64,000 nt of DNA from the NCBI GenBank assembly GCA_030998225.1, contig JAPYXD010000680.1, forward strand, positions 2,418,001 through 2,482,000, written 5' to 3'. The position numbers were made by a program, and so were the translations under genes. The notes under the pieces were generated by a model. It had not been told where the DNA came from. It searched no databases and saw nothing but the letters and a program-made list of their open reading frames with translations. This document shows positions 33,116 through 45,379 of this stretch, piece after piece. The number at the start of each line of letters is the position of its first letter. Position 1 is the stretch's first letter. Origin of the DNA: Diplolepis rosae. Its lineage: Eukaryota > Arthropoda > Insecta > Hymenoptera > Diplolepididae.

Positions 33116-33641
33116 TTAAAGCTGAAAGGCGGTTCCGCAGGCGGTGTATTGGTTCGAGAGAGGGGGTTTTTTGGTTTTAACAGGTATGCCTAGACCCGTC
33201 CTAGGAGAGTCCTGTACAACGTCTATAAAAGATTTCGCCATTTTTTCTCCTCACCAAAAAAAAAAAAAAGAAAAAAAAAGTTATATCTTTTGTTTATTAA
33301 TGTAAAATATTATTTTTAAATGCAAGTGTGGCTCCAATGTATTTAAAATAAAAATCGAGCCCGAGTATTACGATGGGAATGTTCTGTTATCTTAAAATGA
33401 AGTCTCATTCTTTGTCCTGTGCACTTTGAACAACACCGGTAAAACACCATAACACGGTCCAAGGTCTTCTGATCTCTCTTTACGGGGATGTAAAGGCCCT
33501 GCAGATATAATTGATTAAATACCACACCATCGCTTACATACTATTGCTGTTTTATTGCAAGGTGGGAAACCCGATTTTAATTACTCCTTTATTCACCCGT
33601 GAAAAATTTAAATCCCATGTCCTTTACGCCCAAGAAAGTCA

Positions 33642-33938
33642 ATGAATTTCGCAAACTATTTTTGGACTTCGGAAAATTTAGATCCTTATTCACAAATCAC
33701 AGATCGGATTTCTAGTGTCATAGAATCGGTAAATAGTTTTTTTTTCGATTTTTCAATGCCATATATTATCTTTGTGAGTTTGGTATTTCACTTGTCAGTT
33801 TTCGCGAAACATAAACTCCACCCAGAACGTGAGCACCGGATTTACTCTTTAGTGTCGGACATAAAGCTCGGCTATGACGAACGACATGTCGCTCGACGTG
33901 TAAGAAAATTTATCGTTTTCTTGCTCGATTGTCTGTAA
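33642..33938 (+). other. Unrecognised conserved open segment downstream of gene B
   Basis: 98-codon frame, counterpart of 13640-14013, with a hydrophobic stretch (MPYIIFVSLVFHLSVF) and a conserved end FIVFLLDCL followed by GTAAGT. See the copy 1 entry; function unknown. Confidence 0.25.
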
Positions 33939-34741
33939 GTATCACTCTCCCATTTGTAGTGATTAGAATCCGTGAAGACCTAATGCTCTATGCTCATTGC
34001 GAAAGCACCATTGTATGTTGATTTGTACTTACGAATTGGCCTAGAAATTGCATATGCGATGAAGAATAATTATTATTATGTCATTATTAGTAGACAAGGG
34101 AATAATCCTATGAACTCAGAGAGTCTATGAAGGTAATTAGAATGACGAACTATCCAGTCTGTCCTTCTGAGAAGCTTTTGGTACATTACTTCGAAAGATT
34201 TATAGGAAGTCTTTTGATGACGAACGCTTGACTTATGTAAATAACTTCGTGAGATCCTGCATTCTTACAAAATATTGAAGATCACATTTCTAACATTCAT
34301 TAAATTTCACTGATTTTCGTTGGGAAGAAAAGATCCTTATAGTTGTTGCTCTTAATGGAGAAGATTATTGTGAAATTATCTTAACCCAGAAATACGAGAT
34401 CATTTACTATCGGCGGTGCATCTAAAGTAACTTTTAAGGTTGGCATCTCTATTTAAGTCTTTTGGATGATATTTTAGTAATGTATGCACATTTCAAGACG
34501 AAATCTTCTCTAGAAATTTTTATAAATCGCTGTTAAAGGGGAGAGGAGTTGATAGGAATGTGAACACAAATTACGATAAAAATACATACAGACATTTTCA
34601 AGAAAACTAAACTAAATTAGATAAAAATTATTTGTAAAAAATGACTGAAAATGCACAGACAATTTTTTTGAAAAGTTAAATAAAAATGACACGTGAATAG
34701 TATTCGGAATAACTAACAAATACGTATCTTGTATTAATTTA

Positions 34742-35400
34742 AACTCGTGGCATCTTTCAAATTTTTGGTAATAAATCACATGTAAAATTTATTATAAATT
34801 TGTGGAGATTAAAAATTTAAGGAAGATCGAGTCATTAATATAATCTCAAACTGAGTAGAAATTTTTAGGTACTAGAAAAAAATTGAAGGAAAATCAATTT
34901 CGATGTATTTTGGAAAAGGACATAAGAAAATAAATTTGTTTGAGTCAAAATTGTTTATTGATTAGTAGTTACCTGACATTTTATATTTTTTCTGAATCTG
35001 GCTGTAATTAATAATTATATGCATTTAATCTTAATAAATAATAGCTTATTTTGTTCATTTGAATATTTTCTAAAATTCTACATGTTATCCGAATAAAAAT
35101 ATTTAAATTTTTTTGGTGAGATTAGTTAACCGCCTTAGAATACCTCCCACTTTACCCCCCTCCCCATGTTCTGTCAATTTTTGTGTATCTTCTACTATTT
35201 CCGAGATATTTTGAATAAAAAAAAATTGTCCGTTTCGCAGACATATTCTTTACGTACTAATTATTAAATTTGTTTTTAATTTCAAATGGAAAAGAAAATT
35301 CCATTCACTCAAAGTTCTATCAGCCTTAAGGAACACATTTTTAATGTAAAATTTGCGTTTTGTGCTCGATTTTTAGTTTATAACCATTAGTCATACTTGT
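34742..35400. other. No gene seen
   Basis: Begins at the duplication breakpoint. AT-rich unique DNA; nothing recognised. Confidence 0.5.
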
Positions 35401-35740
35401 AAAATGATATTTTTCATCAATAAACAAAAGATATAACTCCTATGAAAAAATGGTCAGCATCAAAGTTGTAGATCTTTTTGAAACAAACAATTTTGTTACT
35501 TAACATTTTTTCCGTATCTCGCATATTTTGGTAGGAAAATTGTATTTTTAATTTTTATATAGACCTTTTCGGCGAATAAAAGAAAAGATATAGCTCCTAT
35601 GAAAAAAAGTCTATACCAAAGTTATGAATCTTTTTGGAATAAACAATTTTGTTCCTCAAAATTTTTTATTTTTCCTGTATGTTTTGGTAGAAAAATTGAA
35701 TTTTTGATTCTTACAAAAACGTTTTTTATGGATAAAACCA
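35400..35740. repeat. Two units of the 157-bp family
   Basis: AAACAATTTTG occurs at 35485 and 35641 (156 bp apart), each followed by CCGTATCTCGCATATTTTGG-type sequence and preceded by TCCTATGAAAAAA. Confidence 0.75.
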
Positions 35741-35879
35741 GAATCATTGGTCAAAAATGGCTGGTTAACAAACTCGTCCTTTCTTTTTGGGCCTTCAAGA
35801 AATATGCCAGAGTGCAATCTAATCCGATAATCTTTCGAAAGTTATCGTGTTTATGACGTTGACGACAGACAAATACCTT

Positions 35880-37060
35880 CGTAAAAACCATTTTTTACTC
35901 ATTCAGGAGGTCTCAAAACGTCAAGATTTGATGCAAAATTAATAAGTCCTTTCTCGCATAAAATCAATACCTTCTCATATAATAAGAATGTAGAAATGAA
36001 ATAAATTACGCATTAATCGAAATTATTCATTTTGAAAATTTATTTCTGACCTCGGATTGAGATGGATAGGATTTTAACGCATGCAGATTGGATTCTTGTC
36101 TGCGAGAATTGGTATAGAAACAGGTTTGGATAAAAGCGGATTAAAACGGATAGAAGTTTTTCCAATGCGAAATATGCATGAAATATATTGATACCGTTTT
36201 ACTCAACTCCTTCCTATTTCCTATGTAACGCTTATTGTTATTTATTTTGGGTGAAATAGGTATTTATCAAATTAATTTTACCCGACTAGGATTTAATAAA
36301 TGTTCAAATGTCAACTATTTTTCTCCGTGTGGTAAATATGAATTGAAACTTTTTCTCCGGATTCAATTGCCCAGTTAAATTTTTAAGCCAGCAATTCTGC
36401 GAGAAAAAAAATAGGTAAGAATGTTCAAGAAGAAACAGAAAAAAATTATTAAGCGTATAAACTTTTGATGATACACGCAAAATGGCACTTGTAAAGTTGA
36501 TGTGAAATTGGGTCGTAAATAAAAGTGAAATGCACCGGTTGGAAAAGACCGACAATTGTCCAGAACGAATTTATGACCTGTGAATCGTTTTTACGGTCGA
36601 TGAATTTTTACAAACGTTTGATAAAAAAGACCGCCAAGCAAATGTTAAATTCACTCTCTTATCTTCGTTTCAACCACTCGTAAAAAAGTCTGAGACGGGT
36701 TCCTTTTGAATGGAGAACACGAGTCAAGTGTCGAATATGCCTAATTTGTAGACCAACTTCAGGAATTTAAATAGGAGCTTGATCATCTACTTGAAAGACT
36801 TCCGTTGATCTAGAAGCAATCGAAATGCTGTTCAGATCCTTCCCAGAACTGACCATTCAATATTGAATTTTCAGAAGTGCTTTTATATTTAATCAATAAA
36901 TTTAATATTGCACCAGTTTCTTTGAATAATGCTTGAAGAAAAGAATGAATTAATTTTTCATTACTACATGCCAATTAAAAATCATCAAGAGTGTGTGATA
37001 TTTAGAAAATTAGCTAATTTTATTGATTTTATGTTTCAAAATATTTATGTCCGAAAGATA
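35880..37060. other. No gene seen
   Basis: AT-rich DNA with short unsupported frames (one on the minus strand at 36304-36555). Nothing recognised. Confidence 0.5.
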
Positions 37061-37069
37061 TAAAATTTT

Positions 37070-37212
37070 TCCTAACACCTCTAGTGAAAATTGTACTTTT
37101 AGCGTCTATTTTGAAACGGGAAAATGGCTAAATTCACAACTGTTGCTATTTTTCCGTCTCGAAACAGACGATGAAAGTACAAGTGTCACTAGGTGTATTG
37201 GGAAAAATAACG
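37070..37212. mobile_element. Small hairpin MITE
   Basis: CCTAACACCTCTAGTGA at the left pairs with TCACTAGGTGTATTGGG at the right; the inner parts (GTCTATTTTGAAACGGGAAA / TTTCCGTCTCGAAACAGAC) also pair. The frame across it is not a gene. Confidence 0.6.
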
Positions 37213-37439
37213 TGTTCAACTAATGGGGCACAAGCGATTTTCAATTCGTGTGATTGCAGCACTCGCCTTAGGCTCGTCGTGAAAACTTCACACTTATTGG
37301 AAATTGCTAGTTTTCCCCACTAGTAAAACAAATAGCTTTTCATTCTTACCCGCGCGCGGGAAATGCGATTTTGGGGCCCTGGCGCGAAGCAGCAAAAATC
37401 ATTGATTTCACGACCAATGATGAGTCCGTGTAATAAAAT

Positions 37440-37545
37440 TTACTTTTTCTACTAGCGGGTCATAAAGTGGATTTTATTATCCCGTGCGGGACTTTGCTCA
37501 GGCAGCAAACTTCACACTCGTAAAAGAAATTATTTTTGTCCGCCG
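37440..37545. repeat. CTACTAGCGGG hairpin repeat, member 3 (half)
   Basis: TTTCTACTAGCGGGTCATAA followed by GGCAGCAAACTTCACACTCG; truncated hairpin. Confidence 0.6.
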
Positions 37546-37860
37546 CACACCGAAAATTAGCCTTGTCGGTATTCTTTTGCATGCGGAATGTTGATTTTTC
37601 CGCACTAGTGCGGTAAAATTTTAAGTATGTGGAAAATTAGAACAAAGTTAAAATTTTACTGCACTAGTGCGGGAAAATCAACTTTCCGCACGCAAAACGA
37701 CACCAATTCGGCTAACTTTCGATATACGTCGGCCTTTGTCGCGATTCGCTCTTGCGTTAAAATGCGCCTTCCACACTTAATACGAAATATATTATTTTTT
37801 ACTATGGTTGCACAATATACTATTTCCACACTAGTGGAATATGAAAAAAAAAATTTGGTT
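37545..37860. repeat. CCGCACTAGTGCGG inverted-repeat cluster
   Basis: CCGCACTAGTGCGG and GCACTAGTGCGGGAAAATCA occur in opposite contexts, with AACTTTCCGCACGCAAAACG and its inverse flanking them. Related to the tandem block at 55250-55965. Confidence 0.65.
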
Positions 37861-38905
37861 TTAAAAAAACAGTATTGAAAATCAAAAATTCCATTTTTTA
37901 ACAAAAGTATGTGAGATACGCAAAAGGTATTAAAATTCAAAATCCGTTGCTTGAATGAAGTCTACAATTATTTCTCCTTTTTAAAGTATTTCGAAGAAAA
38001 TACATTACCTTAATCATGTAATTTATTAGAAAGTTGCAAAAATGTAAACAGAAATTTGAGCTCGAAGCGCGACTATTATGATGGCAATGTGTTCTTCAAG
38101 GTAAATAGAGCTTTAAGGAAATGGAATTTCCTTTCACATTGAAGTTAAAAAAATTTAGTAATTTGTATATGAAGGACATAGAACACGGAGCGCGAGGTTC
38201 ACATATTTCGGAGCACGACGACTGAATCACGCGTCTTAGGTGCGTCCAAACTTGCGAGCGAAGCGCGCGATGGGAATGAAGATTTTTCCTAATTAAAGTA
38301 ATGATACTTCGAAATAAATTTTGCAAATATGTTATTGCTGCCTATACGTACAAATGAAGCGTTGTAGTTTAAAAAGGATAAGAGTTATTGACAAAAAGTT
38401 ATTCTGTCGTCATGTGCACGCCACCGTTATAAATTGCAATGAGAATATTGACACTATAAAACCCTGGATTGATTGATTACGATTACAACATGAATCAATC
38501 GCTACCATACTATAATCAAACTTACAACGCATCCAACATCTGCTCTACTCGAGTGTCCAACTACGAATGCGAAAAAAAGAAAGGCTGACGCGTTGGTCTT
38601 AAAAGAAGTACTGGTATAAATTCACGAATGTATACGAATGCTTCTGAATACAAGCCGTCAAGGATTTATCGGTTGATAGAGCGAAATCAGCAAGTGCAAC
38701 GAAGCACTCTTTTAAAGTTGAGTGCACCCAATGATCATGTGTGGGTGATTCAACCCAGATTTACATTAAACATTTTTTTGCTTGAAATAACTTCTTTTTA
38801 CATTCTTTGACCGAAAATATTCGACACATAGTTTTTTATTTTGATATGATATTTAAACTTGTTGAGTAGTGGATTTTAAAACTTTTGAGGTTCGGAAAAA
38901 GTAAT

Positions 38906-39310
38906 TTTTTCTACTAGCGGTTCATAAAGGGCATTTTATCGCCCCCTGCGAGGCAAACAATAGTATTATGTGAAACTAGGGAAATAATAAATAAAAAATA
39001 AACATTTATTTTACTAATGTGAAGTTTGATGCCCGAGCAAAGAGAGTGTAACAACCACACGAGTAAAATGAATGTTTTTTCTGTCTCGCACACGATTTTT
39101 TTTCTACGCGGGGGTCAAAAAATGAATTTTTTTCCTTGCGCGGGGTAATAAAATCCACTTTATGACCCGCTAGTAGAAAAACTCATTTTTTAACCCCCCA
39201 GTAGAAAAAAAATCGTATGCAACTACGGAACATTTATTTCATTCACGTGATTGTAAAATTTCACACTCGTAAAATAAACTTTTTTTCCTTAGTAGCATAA
39301 TATACTATTA
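38906..39310. repeat. CTACTAGCGGG hairpin repeats, nested pair (member 4)
   Basis: One copy begins TTTCTACTAGCGGTTC; a second hairpin centred near 39135 ends GACCCGCTAGTAGAAAA, then the tail TAGTAGCATAATATACTATT. Two copies appear to be nested. Confidence 0.65.
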
Positions 39311-39379
39311 TTATTAATTTACATGACACTAAGATATTTTTTCATGAAAGTGAAAAGTCTTATTCTGCGCAAATGCGAG

Positions 39380-40330
39380 TCACTTCGAAACCCATTCGAG
39401 TCATAATTTTGAACTAGATTTGAACAAGTCCGAAACTATTTCGATGGACTTTTCAAAACCGAACTTTATCTGTACGTCTTCTTGAAAGTTAATCCGAACG
39501 AATCAGCAAGCAATGCTAGATCATTTTTAATCTGCTTAATTCGTGCGCTTCCTCAGATATCAATTTGAAACTAATCCGAGTTGTGATTTCGATTCCACTG
39601 AATATGCACGGCCAGTCGTAATTCAATCCGAACTAATCCGAAATAAAATCAAGGAAGTTTTACAAGCCAAGTTAATCAAAGTGAAAGGATCTAATTTACC
39701 CTTTTAGTGTGGCCTAATCTGGGCATTCATTCCAAATTCAATCCGAATGAATCTGCAACTAATTCGCAAAGATCCTAAAGCCAATTTATACATACATCGA
39801 ATACTTTCTCAAACATTTATAATTCACACGTCGTTCTTCGAGATGTTAATCCGAACGAATGTGACACCAATCCTAGCTTTGAATCTGTGGGTCTATTTCA
39901 AATACAATCCGAACGTATCCGAAAGCTGCTCAAGATATATTTTTAAACCTAATTAATTTTCCCACTTCAAGTTCAATCGAAACTGGTCCGAAATTTATCT
40001 GGGGAAATTTTACAAGCTGACTTAATGCGTGCACCCCCTTTATTTCGTCCTAATATTTACATCCACTCTAAATTAAATCCGAATGAATTCGAAATTATTC
40101 CAAAAAACTTTTTCTAACCTAGTTCTAACCTGGCATTCCTCTAAATGTTAATTCGAACGAATGTGACACTAATCGGGGTTATTTTTTCAATTCGTTTAAA
40201 TCCGTCCAAATTCGTGCGTCCACTCCAAACTCAACCTGAATGAATCCGACACCAATATGAGGCACAATTTCAATCTTTCAGAAACGGTGCGTATACTATA
40301 AAGTAAATCTGAGTGTCAATCCAAGGCGCC
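39380..40330. repeat. Degenerate TCCGAA minisatellite
   Basis: Many imperfect repetitions of AATCCGAACTAATCCGAA, AATCCGAATGAATC and similar at irregular spacing; a similar block lies at 45380-45730. Confidence 0.65.
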
Positions 40331-40596
40331 TCAGTTCAAATTAGAGTAGGAATAATTCACATTGGCACGGAAACAGAGTTTGAAGTAGGAATAATTAGAA
40401 CGGATAGGATATTTTAAATCTGAAACTTGCACCACGGTTTATTGTAGCGTGCAATGTTATCTGTACAGGGATGAACACAGATAATTAGTTCTAAAGAAAT
40501 TTATATAGTATTCTCTAAATTTGAATCAGTGAGATTTCACTGATGTAATAGCTAGAAATGACATCTCTTTCACTTCAATATAAATTTCATCGACAA

Positions 40597-42084
40597 CACA
40601 GGTCTGCAAGATTTTGTTGTTGAAAAGCTATGGGTCGTTTCCGGAGTAATTTTTGACGTGGAATCCGAATCTGGGATCAGAATCAGCATATCACGTCAGG
40701 GTTCTGAGATATTTGAGGTTATGTGCTCGAAAAATGGGGGTTTTCGCTACTTTTGAGGTTATGTACAGGGTTTTCACAAAGATACGGCTATATCAAGTTT
40801 TGACATTTATCCGAACAACCTTATGAGCATTCACATTGACTCTTTGGTGCATACCATTCTGCATTCGAAAATTTATCTTGAAAATTTGTGCTTGCGGGTT
40901 TTGATGGTCTGTGAATAAGAATCTACAGTAAAAAAATTGACATTTCCATTTCTAAGATGGCGGATTCAAAATGACGGATCGAAATTTACAAAATTAAATG
41001 ATTTCGCTCTCTAAAAACTCTTATTCGAGGGTTTCGGAATTGCTGATTACGAAAAAGAGGTCGCAAGATTGACATTTCTATTTCCAAGATGGCCGGCCGT
41101 TTTAAAATGGCGAACAGAAATTTACGAGGAAAACAATATTGGTCTCTAAAATTCTGTACTTGAGAGTTTTTTGAGTCACTGAATACGAATACATGTGTAC
41201 AATTTGCGATGTTTTTTCTGTGTATTACGAAGGTCAACTTTCATGAGTCAATTTACTGTCTAGCATAAACAACCTTAAATTTCTCAGGGTCCGAAAATTC
41301 CTATTTTTAGCGTTACCCAGGAACAACGACGTGGACGTAATAGGATTTTGTCCTTTTTGGGGTGCTTTATTTACGTGAGTCCCCTCGCCTCTCACAATTC
41401 GGGGTGCTTTATTAACGTGAGTCCCCTTGCCTCTCACCATATGGGGTGCTTTATTAATACTTGACGACCGTAAAACCCCCGAATGCAGGATTTCAGATAC
41501 CAATACTGTGTTCTCTGTCGATTTCGATTCTCGACATTCTATCTACCATCTTGGAAATGGAAATTAGAGAGCGAAATCGTTTAATTTCGGAAATTTCGAT
41601 CCACCATTTTGAATCCGCCATCTTAGAAATGGAAATGTCAATTTTCTGACTGTAAATTTTTATTCACAGACCATCAAAACCCGCAAGCACAAATTTTCAA
41701 GATAAATGTTCGCATACAAAATGGTATGCACCAGAGAGTCAATGTGAATGATCATAAGGTTGTTCGGATAATTGTCAAAACTTGATATGGCCGTATCTTT
41801 GTGAAAAAAAATCACTCGTGACTGTTAAATAGATCATTTTGAAGGGAAAGAGTAGTGCCAATTGATGACATTTGAGAAAAAACCAAAAAAATTTATTGCG
41901 CCCTGTACATAACCTCAAAAGTAGCGAAAAACCTCATTTTTCTAGCACATAACCTCAAATATCTCAAAATTCTGACGTGATAGGCTGATTCTGATTTCGG
42001 ATTCGGATTCTACATCAAAAGTTACCTCGGATATGAACTTTCGTTTTCCAACAACAAATACAAACCCATTATTTGCAGACCTGT
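40597..42084. repeat. Foldback element with short tandem repeats in the loop
   Basis: Left arm about 40597-41010 (CACAGGTCTGC) pairs with 41570-42084 (GCAGACCTGTG); shared phrases include AAGATGGCGGATTC and CCATCAAAACCCGCAAGCAC in opposite orientation. The loop holds three GGGGTGCTTTATT / GAGTCCCC units of about 55 bp at 41355-41460. The arms contain CCATCTTGGAAATGG variants repeated several times. Confidence 0.75.
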
Positions 42085-42089
42085 GCAAT

Positions 42090-43470
42090 CAGTGGCATTT
42101 TCCTCCAATACAGTAAAGTCGTCACTGGTCCAGTGTTGCCAGATTAGGGGTTTTTCTACTAGATTTAGGGGATTTTTGGTCCTTCAGTGGGAAATTTAGG
42201 GGGAGAAATTCTTTAGTGGGAAAATTTAGTGGTTTTTTTTTTATTCTGGGTTTTTTTAGGGGTTTATCTTATTTTATTTTAAAATCTCTAATATCCTCCA
42301 ATCACCGTAATTGTTTAATTTGAAATAAGCTAAGTGATTGGTTGTACTTCCTAGGCGAGTATTAACGCTCAATTTCATTGGTTTATGGTACACATGTTCC
42401 AAAAATGACCAAATCACAAGTAAATTATAACTGTTCTTTCCTTTAAATAGTCAATAAAATTTCTTGAAAAAAGAACCATATTTATAATATTCTTTGACTT
42501 TTCAGTCAAATACTACTGACAGTGAAATCTCACTAATTTAAATTCAAAAAGTAGTTATTTAATCTGACTTAATAGTCAGACATAGATCATTAGTTCTAGA
42601 AGGACCTTTTTTTATAGTAAACCTTGATTCGTTCTTCTAGGTTTTTAAGATTTATTGATACCAATGCTGATCCTGAATTTACTTGTTTCAAAAATACCAA
42701 TCGGCTTATCGGTCGGCATGATCTTGTCTACTCGCCAACTTTGACATGTCATATGACAAAAAAAGTTGTCTGGAAGGTACACATTGGTTGCCTTTCATAA
42801 TTGGAGACTTGTTCTTCGTGTAGATACGAATGACGAAGAAAAAGAATAGAATGTTGACCCATTTTCTGTCGTCTGGGTCGTGGGTCCCCATATTTTATTG
42901 CTGTTCTCTCGTTTCAGAGATCAAGTGATGAACATATATGTCTCGCACATCTTTTATGACAAGGCATATACTCTTGAGTCAGCATCTCAGTTGAACCGAT
43001 CTTGGCCCGGTATCAAATTTACGAGTTCTTACACCCTTGTTCCACTCATATTCTCGACGAGAGCTGCCTTCCATTATTTTATTTTAGTAATTGATAACCC
43101 TCAGGAATCTTGTCATCATTTTGGAAAAGAAAAAAATGATAAATTTTAAATACAAAAATCACCATTAAAACTACGACTAAATTTGACAAAAATACCCCTT
43201 CTGGAAGAAATGGACAGATAATCGGTAAAAAAGTTTGTCAAATTTACTATTTCTTCAGTATATTCAGTTAGAATAGTTCTTATCGAGTTTTTTCAGTGAA
43301 AGTATGCGCTCCGAAATGTGTTGACCTCGCGTTTCATGCTCGGTGTACTATGTCGTTTACATACAAATTATTGAATTTGTTTTCGATTTCAAATGAAAAA
43401 GGAAATTCCATTAACTCAAGGCTGCTCTATCGGCCTAGAGGAACACATTCAGAGGTATTTTTGATAATAT
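42090..43470. other. No gene seen
   Basis: G-rich low-complexity GATTTAGGGG repeats at 42130-42270, then AT-rich DNA. Short frames at 42706-42891 (minus) and 42880-43149 (plus) have no recognised domain. Confidence 0.45.
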
Positions 43471-44420
43471 TTTTTATTAATAAACAGAAGATATAACCCC
43501 TATGAAAAAATAGTCGATATGAAAGTTTTAGATCTTTTTAAAATGAACAATTTTGTTTTTTAACATTTTTTCCATATCTCGCATAGATTTGATGCAAAAT
43601 GGAATTTTTGATTTATATAAAAACGTTTTCTGATGAATAAAATATGAGATGTAACTCCTATGAAAAAATGGTTGAAACTAAAGATGTGGAACTTTTTGAA
43701 ATAAACAATTTTGCTCCTTAATGTTTTTTCCGTATCCTGTATATTTAGGTGGGAAAATAGAATTTATGATTTTTATAAAAACGTTTTTGATAAAAAAAAG
43801 ATAAGATATAGCTTCTATGAAAAAATGGTTAGTACCAAAGTTGTGAAACTTTTTAAAATAAACAATTTTGTCTCCTAACATTTTTTTCGTATCTCGCATA
43901 GATTTGGTGCAAAATGAAATTTTTTATTTTTATAAAAACTTTTTTGATGAATAAAAGATGAGGTATAGCTCCTATGGAAAAATGGTCAGATCAAAAGATG
44001 TGGATCTTTCTAAAATAAACAATTTTGTATCTGCACATTTTTTCCGCATCTCGCATAGATTTGGTGAAAAATCGAATTTTTGATTTTTATAAAAACATTT
44101 CTAAAGAATAAAAGATGAGATATAGCTCCTATGAAAAAATGGTTGAAACTAAAGATGTGGAACTTTTTGAAATAAACAATTTTGTGTCTTAACATTTTTC
44201 ACGTATCCTGTATATTTTGGTGAGAAAATCGAATTTTAGAAAAACATTTATAGTGGATAAACAAGAAGATATAATTTCTATGGAAAAATAATTAATATAG
44301 CAAATTTGTAGATCTTTTTGAAAAAAACATTTTGTTTCTTAATATTTTTTCCGTGTCCTGCATAGATTTGGTGCAAAATGGAATTTTTGATTTTTATAAC
44401 ATTTTTCATTTTAAACAAAA
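43470..44420. repeat. Tandem array of the 157-bp family, six units
   Basis: ACAATTTTG markers at 43545, 43702, 43860, 44018, 44174 and 44326 give periods of 152-158 bp. Each unit has CCGTATCTCGCATAGATTTG, GAATTTTTGATTTTTATAAA and TAGCTCCTATGAAAAAATGG. Other units are dispersed through the window. Confidence 0.9.
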
Positions 44421-44749
44421 ATGTTTAGAAAAAATTATTATTGTTTCTTATATTTGTTTGTATGCCCTCCATTGTCATCTGGTTTAATTTTTTAACGATA
44501 ATGTGCAGAAAAGGCGCATCAAAGTTTTGCCATTGGGCGTCAGACGACTAAGTGTATATAAATACATTAGACCGCTTCCGTGATACGAAAATACGCTGAT
44601 TTATGGTGTTCTTCACTTAAGTATTCCGCATTGCAGTCGTGTTTCGCAGTAAAGACATAACTGGGTTAGTGTTGGTCAAGTCTAGTTTGCAAGCAATTTA
44701 ATACTAGTCGGTGGTACACAGATTACAATCATTTAGTAACAAATTTTAT

Positions 44750-44960
44750 CCCTAGAAACAGACGTTTCTCTACTCATGTAGAAATTGCCAGGCCTGGCGC
44801 TAGCTCGGCACTGAAACTCTGAGCCACGCTTGGGCCCGGTCTTGACAATTGACAAAGTTTTCCACCAGACCAGGTCGCAGCCTGGTTTCGCGTTTTGTGC
44901 CATGACACAGATCGTCAGTACAGGGCCCAGCCTGGGCCATGGTAGAATTTGGAATGCAAG
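44750..44960. repeat. GGCGCTAG/CAGGCC repeat, member 1
   Basis: GC-richer DNA with CTGGCGCTAGCTCGGC and TTGGGCCCGG, related in reduced form to 52865-52985 (CTGGCGCTAGTCCTGC, TTGAGCCCGG). Confidence 0.5.
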
Positions 44961-44989
44961 AACTGACAAGTCTTTACGTTGGGTAAAAT

Positions 44990-45100
44990 AAATTTTTTTT
45001 TCCCTAGTTGCACACGATTTGTTTTCTACTAGCGGGTCAGAAAGTGGATTTGTTTGCCCCGCTCGGGGCAATAAAGTCCACTTTATGGCCCGCTACTAGA
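44990..45100. repeat. CTACTAGCGGG hairpin repeat, member 5
   Basis: TAGTTGCACACGATTTG, TTTTCTACTAGCGGGTC, GCCCCGCTCGGGGC, then GGCCCGCTACTAGAAAAA. Confidence 0.75.
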
Positions 45101-45379
45101 AAAAACAATTAAAATATGATTCAGTTATGAAGCACATTTCGTTGATTATATTTGACGATAATATGTCATATCTGGAATGATAAGATTGGAAAGGTGAAAG
45201 TAGAGAAAGGAGCTTATAAATTATAGATTAGCGGAGATTTAAGTAACTTGGGAACAAGCAGGATATTTCATGTTAAAGACCATTTATCTATGTTTTGCAT
45301 TTATCGGTTATAGATACTATAATTAATGAAACTTAAACATGATATGAACTCTTGATATCTACGAAGGTGCCCTGGAGAA

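Larger units (their letters stand above)
31950..33279 (+). mobile_element. 5'-truncated non-LTR retrotransposon, R1-like, with nested element
   Basis: Target duplication GTTATATCTTTTG at 31937-31949 and 33280-33292; copy 1 has it once (13357-13369). It ends in a poly(A)-rich tail after CCATTTTTTCTCCTCACC. The tail region (GTATGCCTAGACCC, CCTAGGAGAGTCC, ATAAAAGATTTCGCC) resembles the 3' untranslated ends of R1-clade LINEs; clade is by memory. Only about 320 bp of the element is present (31950-32110 and 33120-33279), split by the TTAA element. Its GC content contrasts with the surroundings. Confidence 0.75.
19229..34741 (+). repeat. Segmental duplication, copy 2
   Basis: Second copy of 1-15470, containing gene B. 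Identity ends at 34741, where copy 1 goes on to CATATATTTTTCG and copy 2 to AACTCGTGG. Sequence upstream of 19229 has no counterpart in the window because copy 1 is cut by the edge. Extra material relative to copy 1: 20720-21476, 23483-23730, 25262-26491, about 26560-26750 and 31950-33279. Missing relative to copy 1: about 961-1662, 8131-8728 and 11608-12815. Confidence 0.9.

Noticed and set aside
42880..43149. 89-codon frame with hydrophobic start
   Set aside because: No homologous copy, no splice or family evidence; length is within chance for AT-rich DNA.
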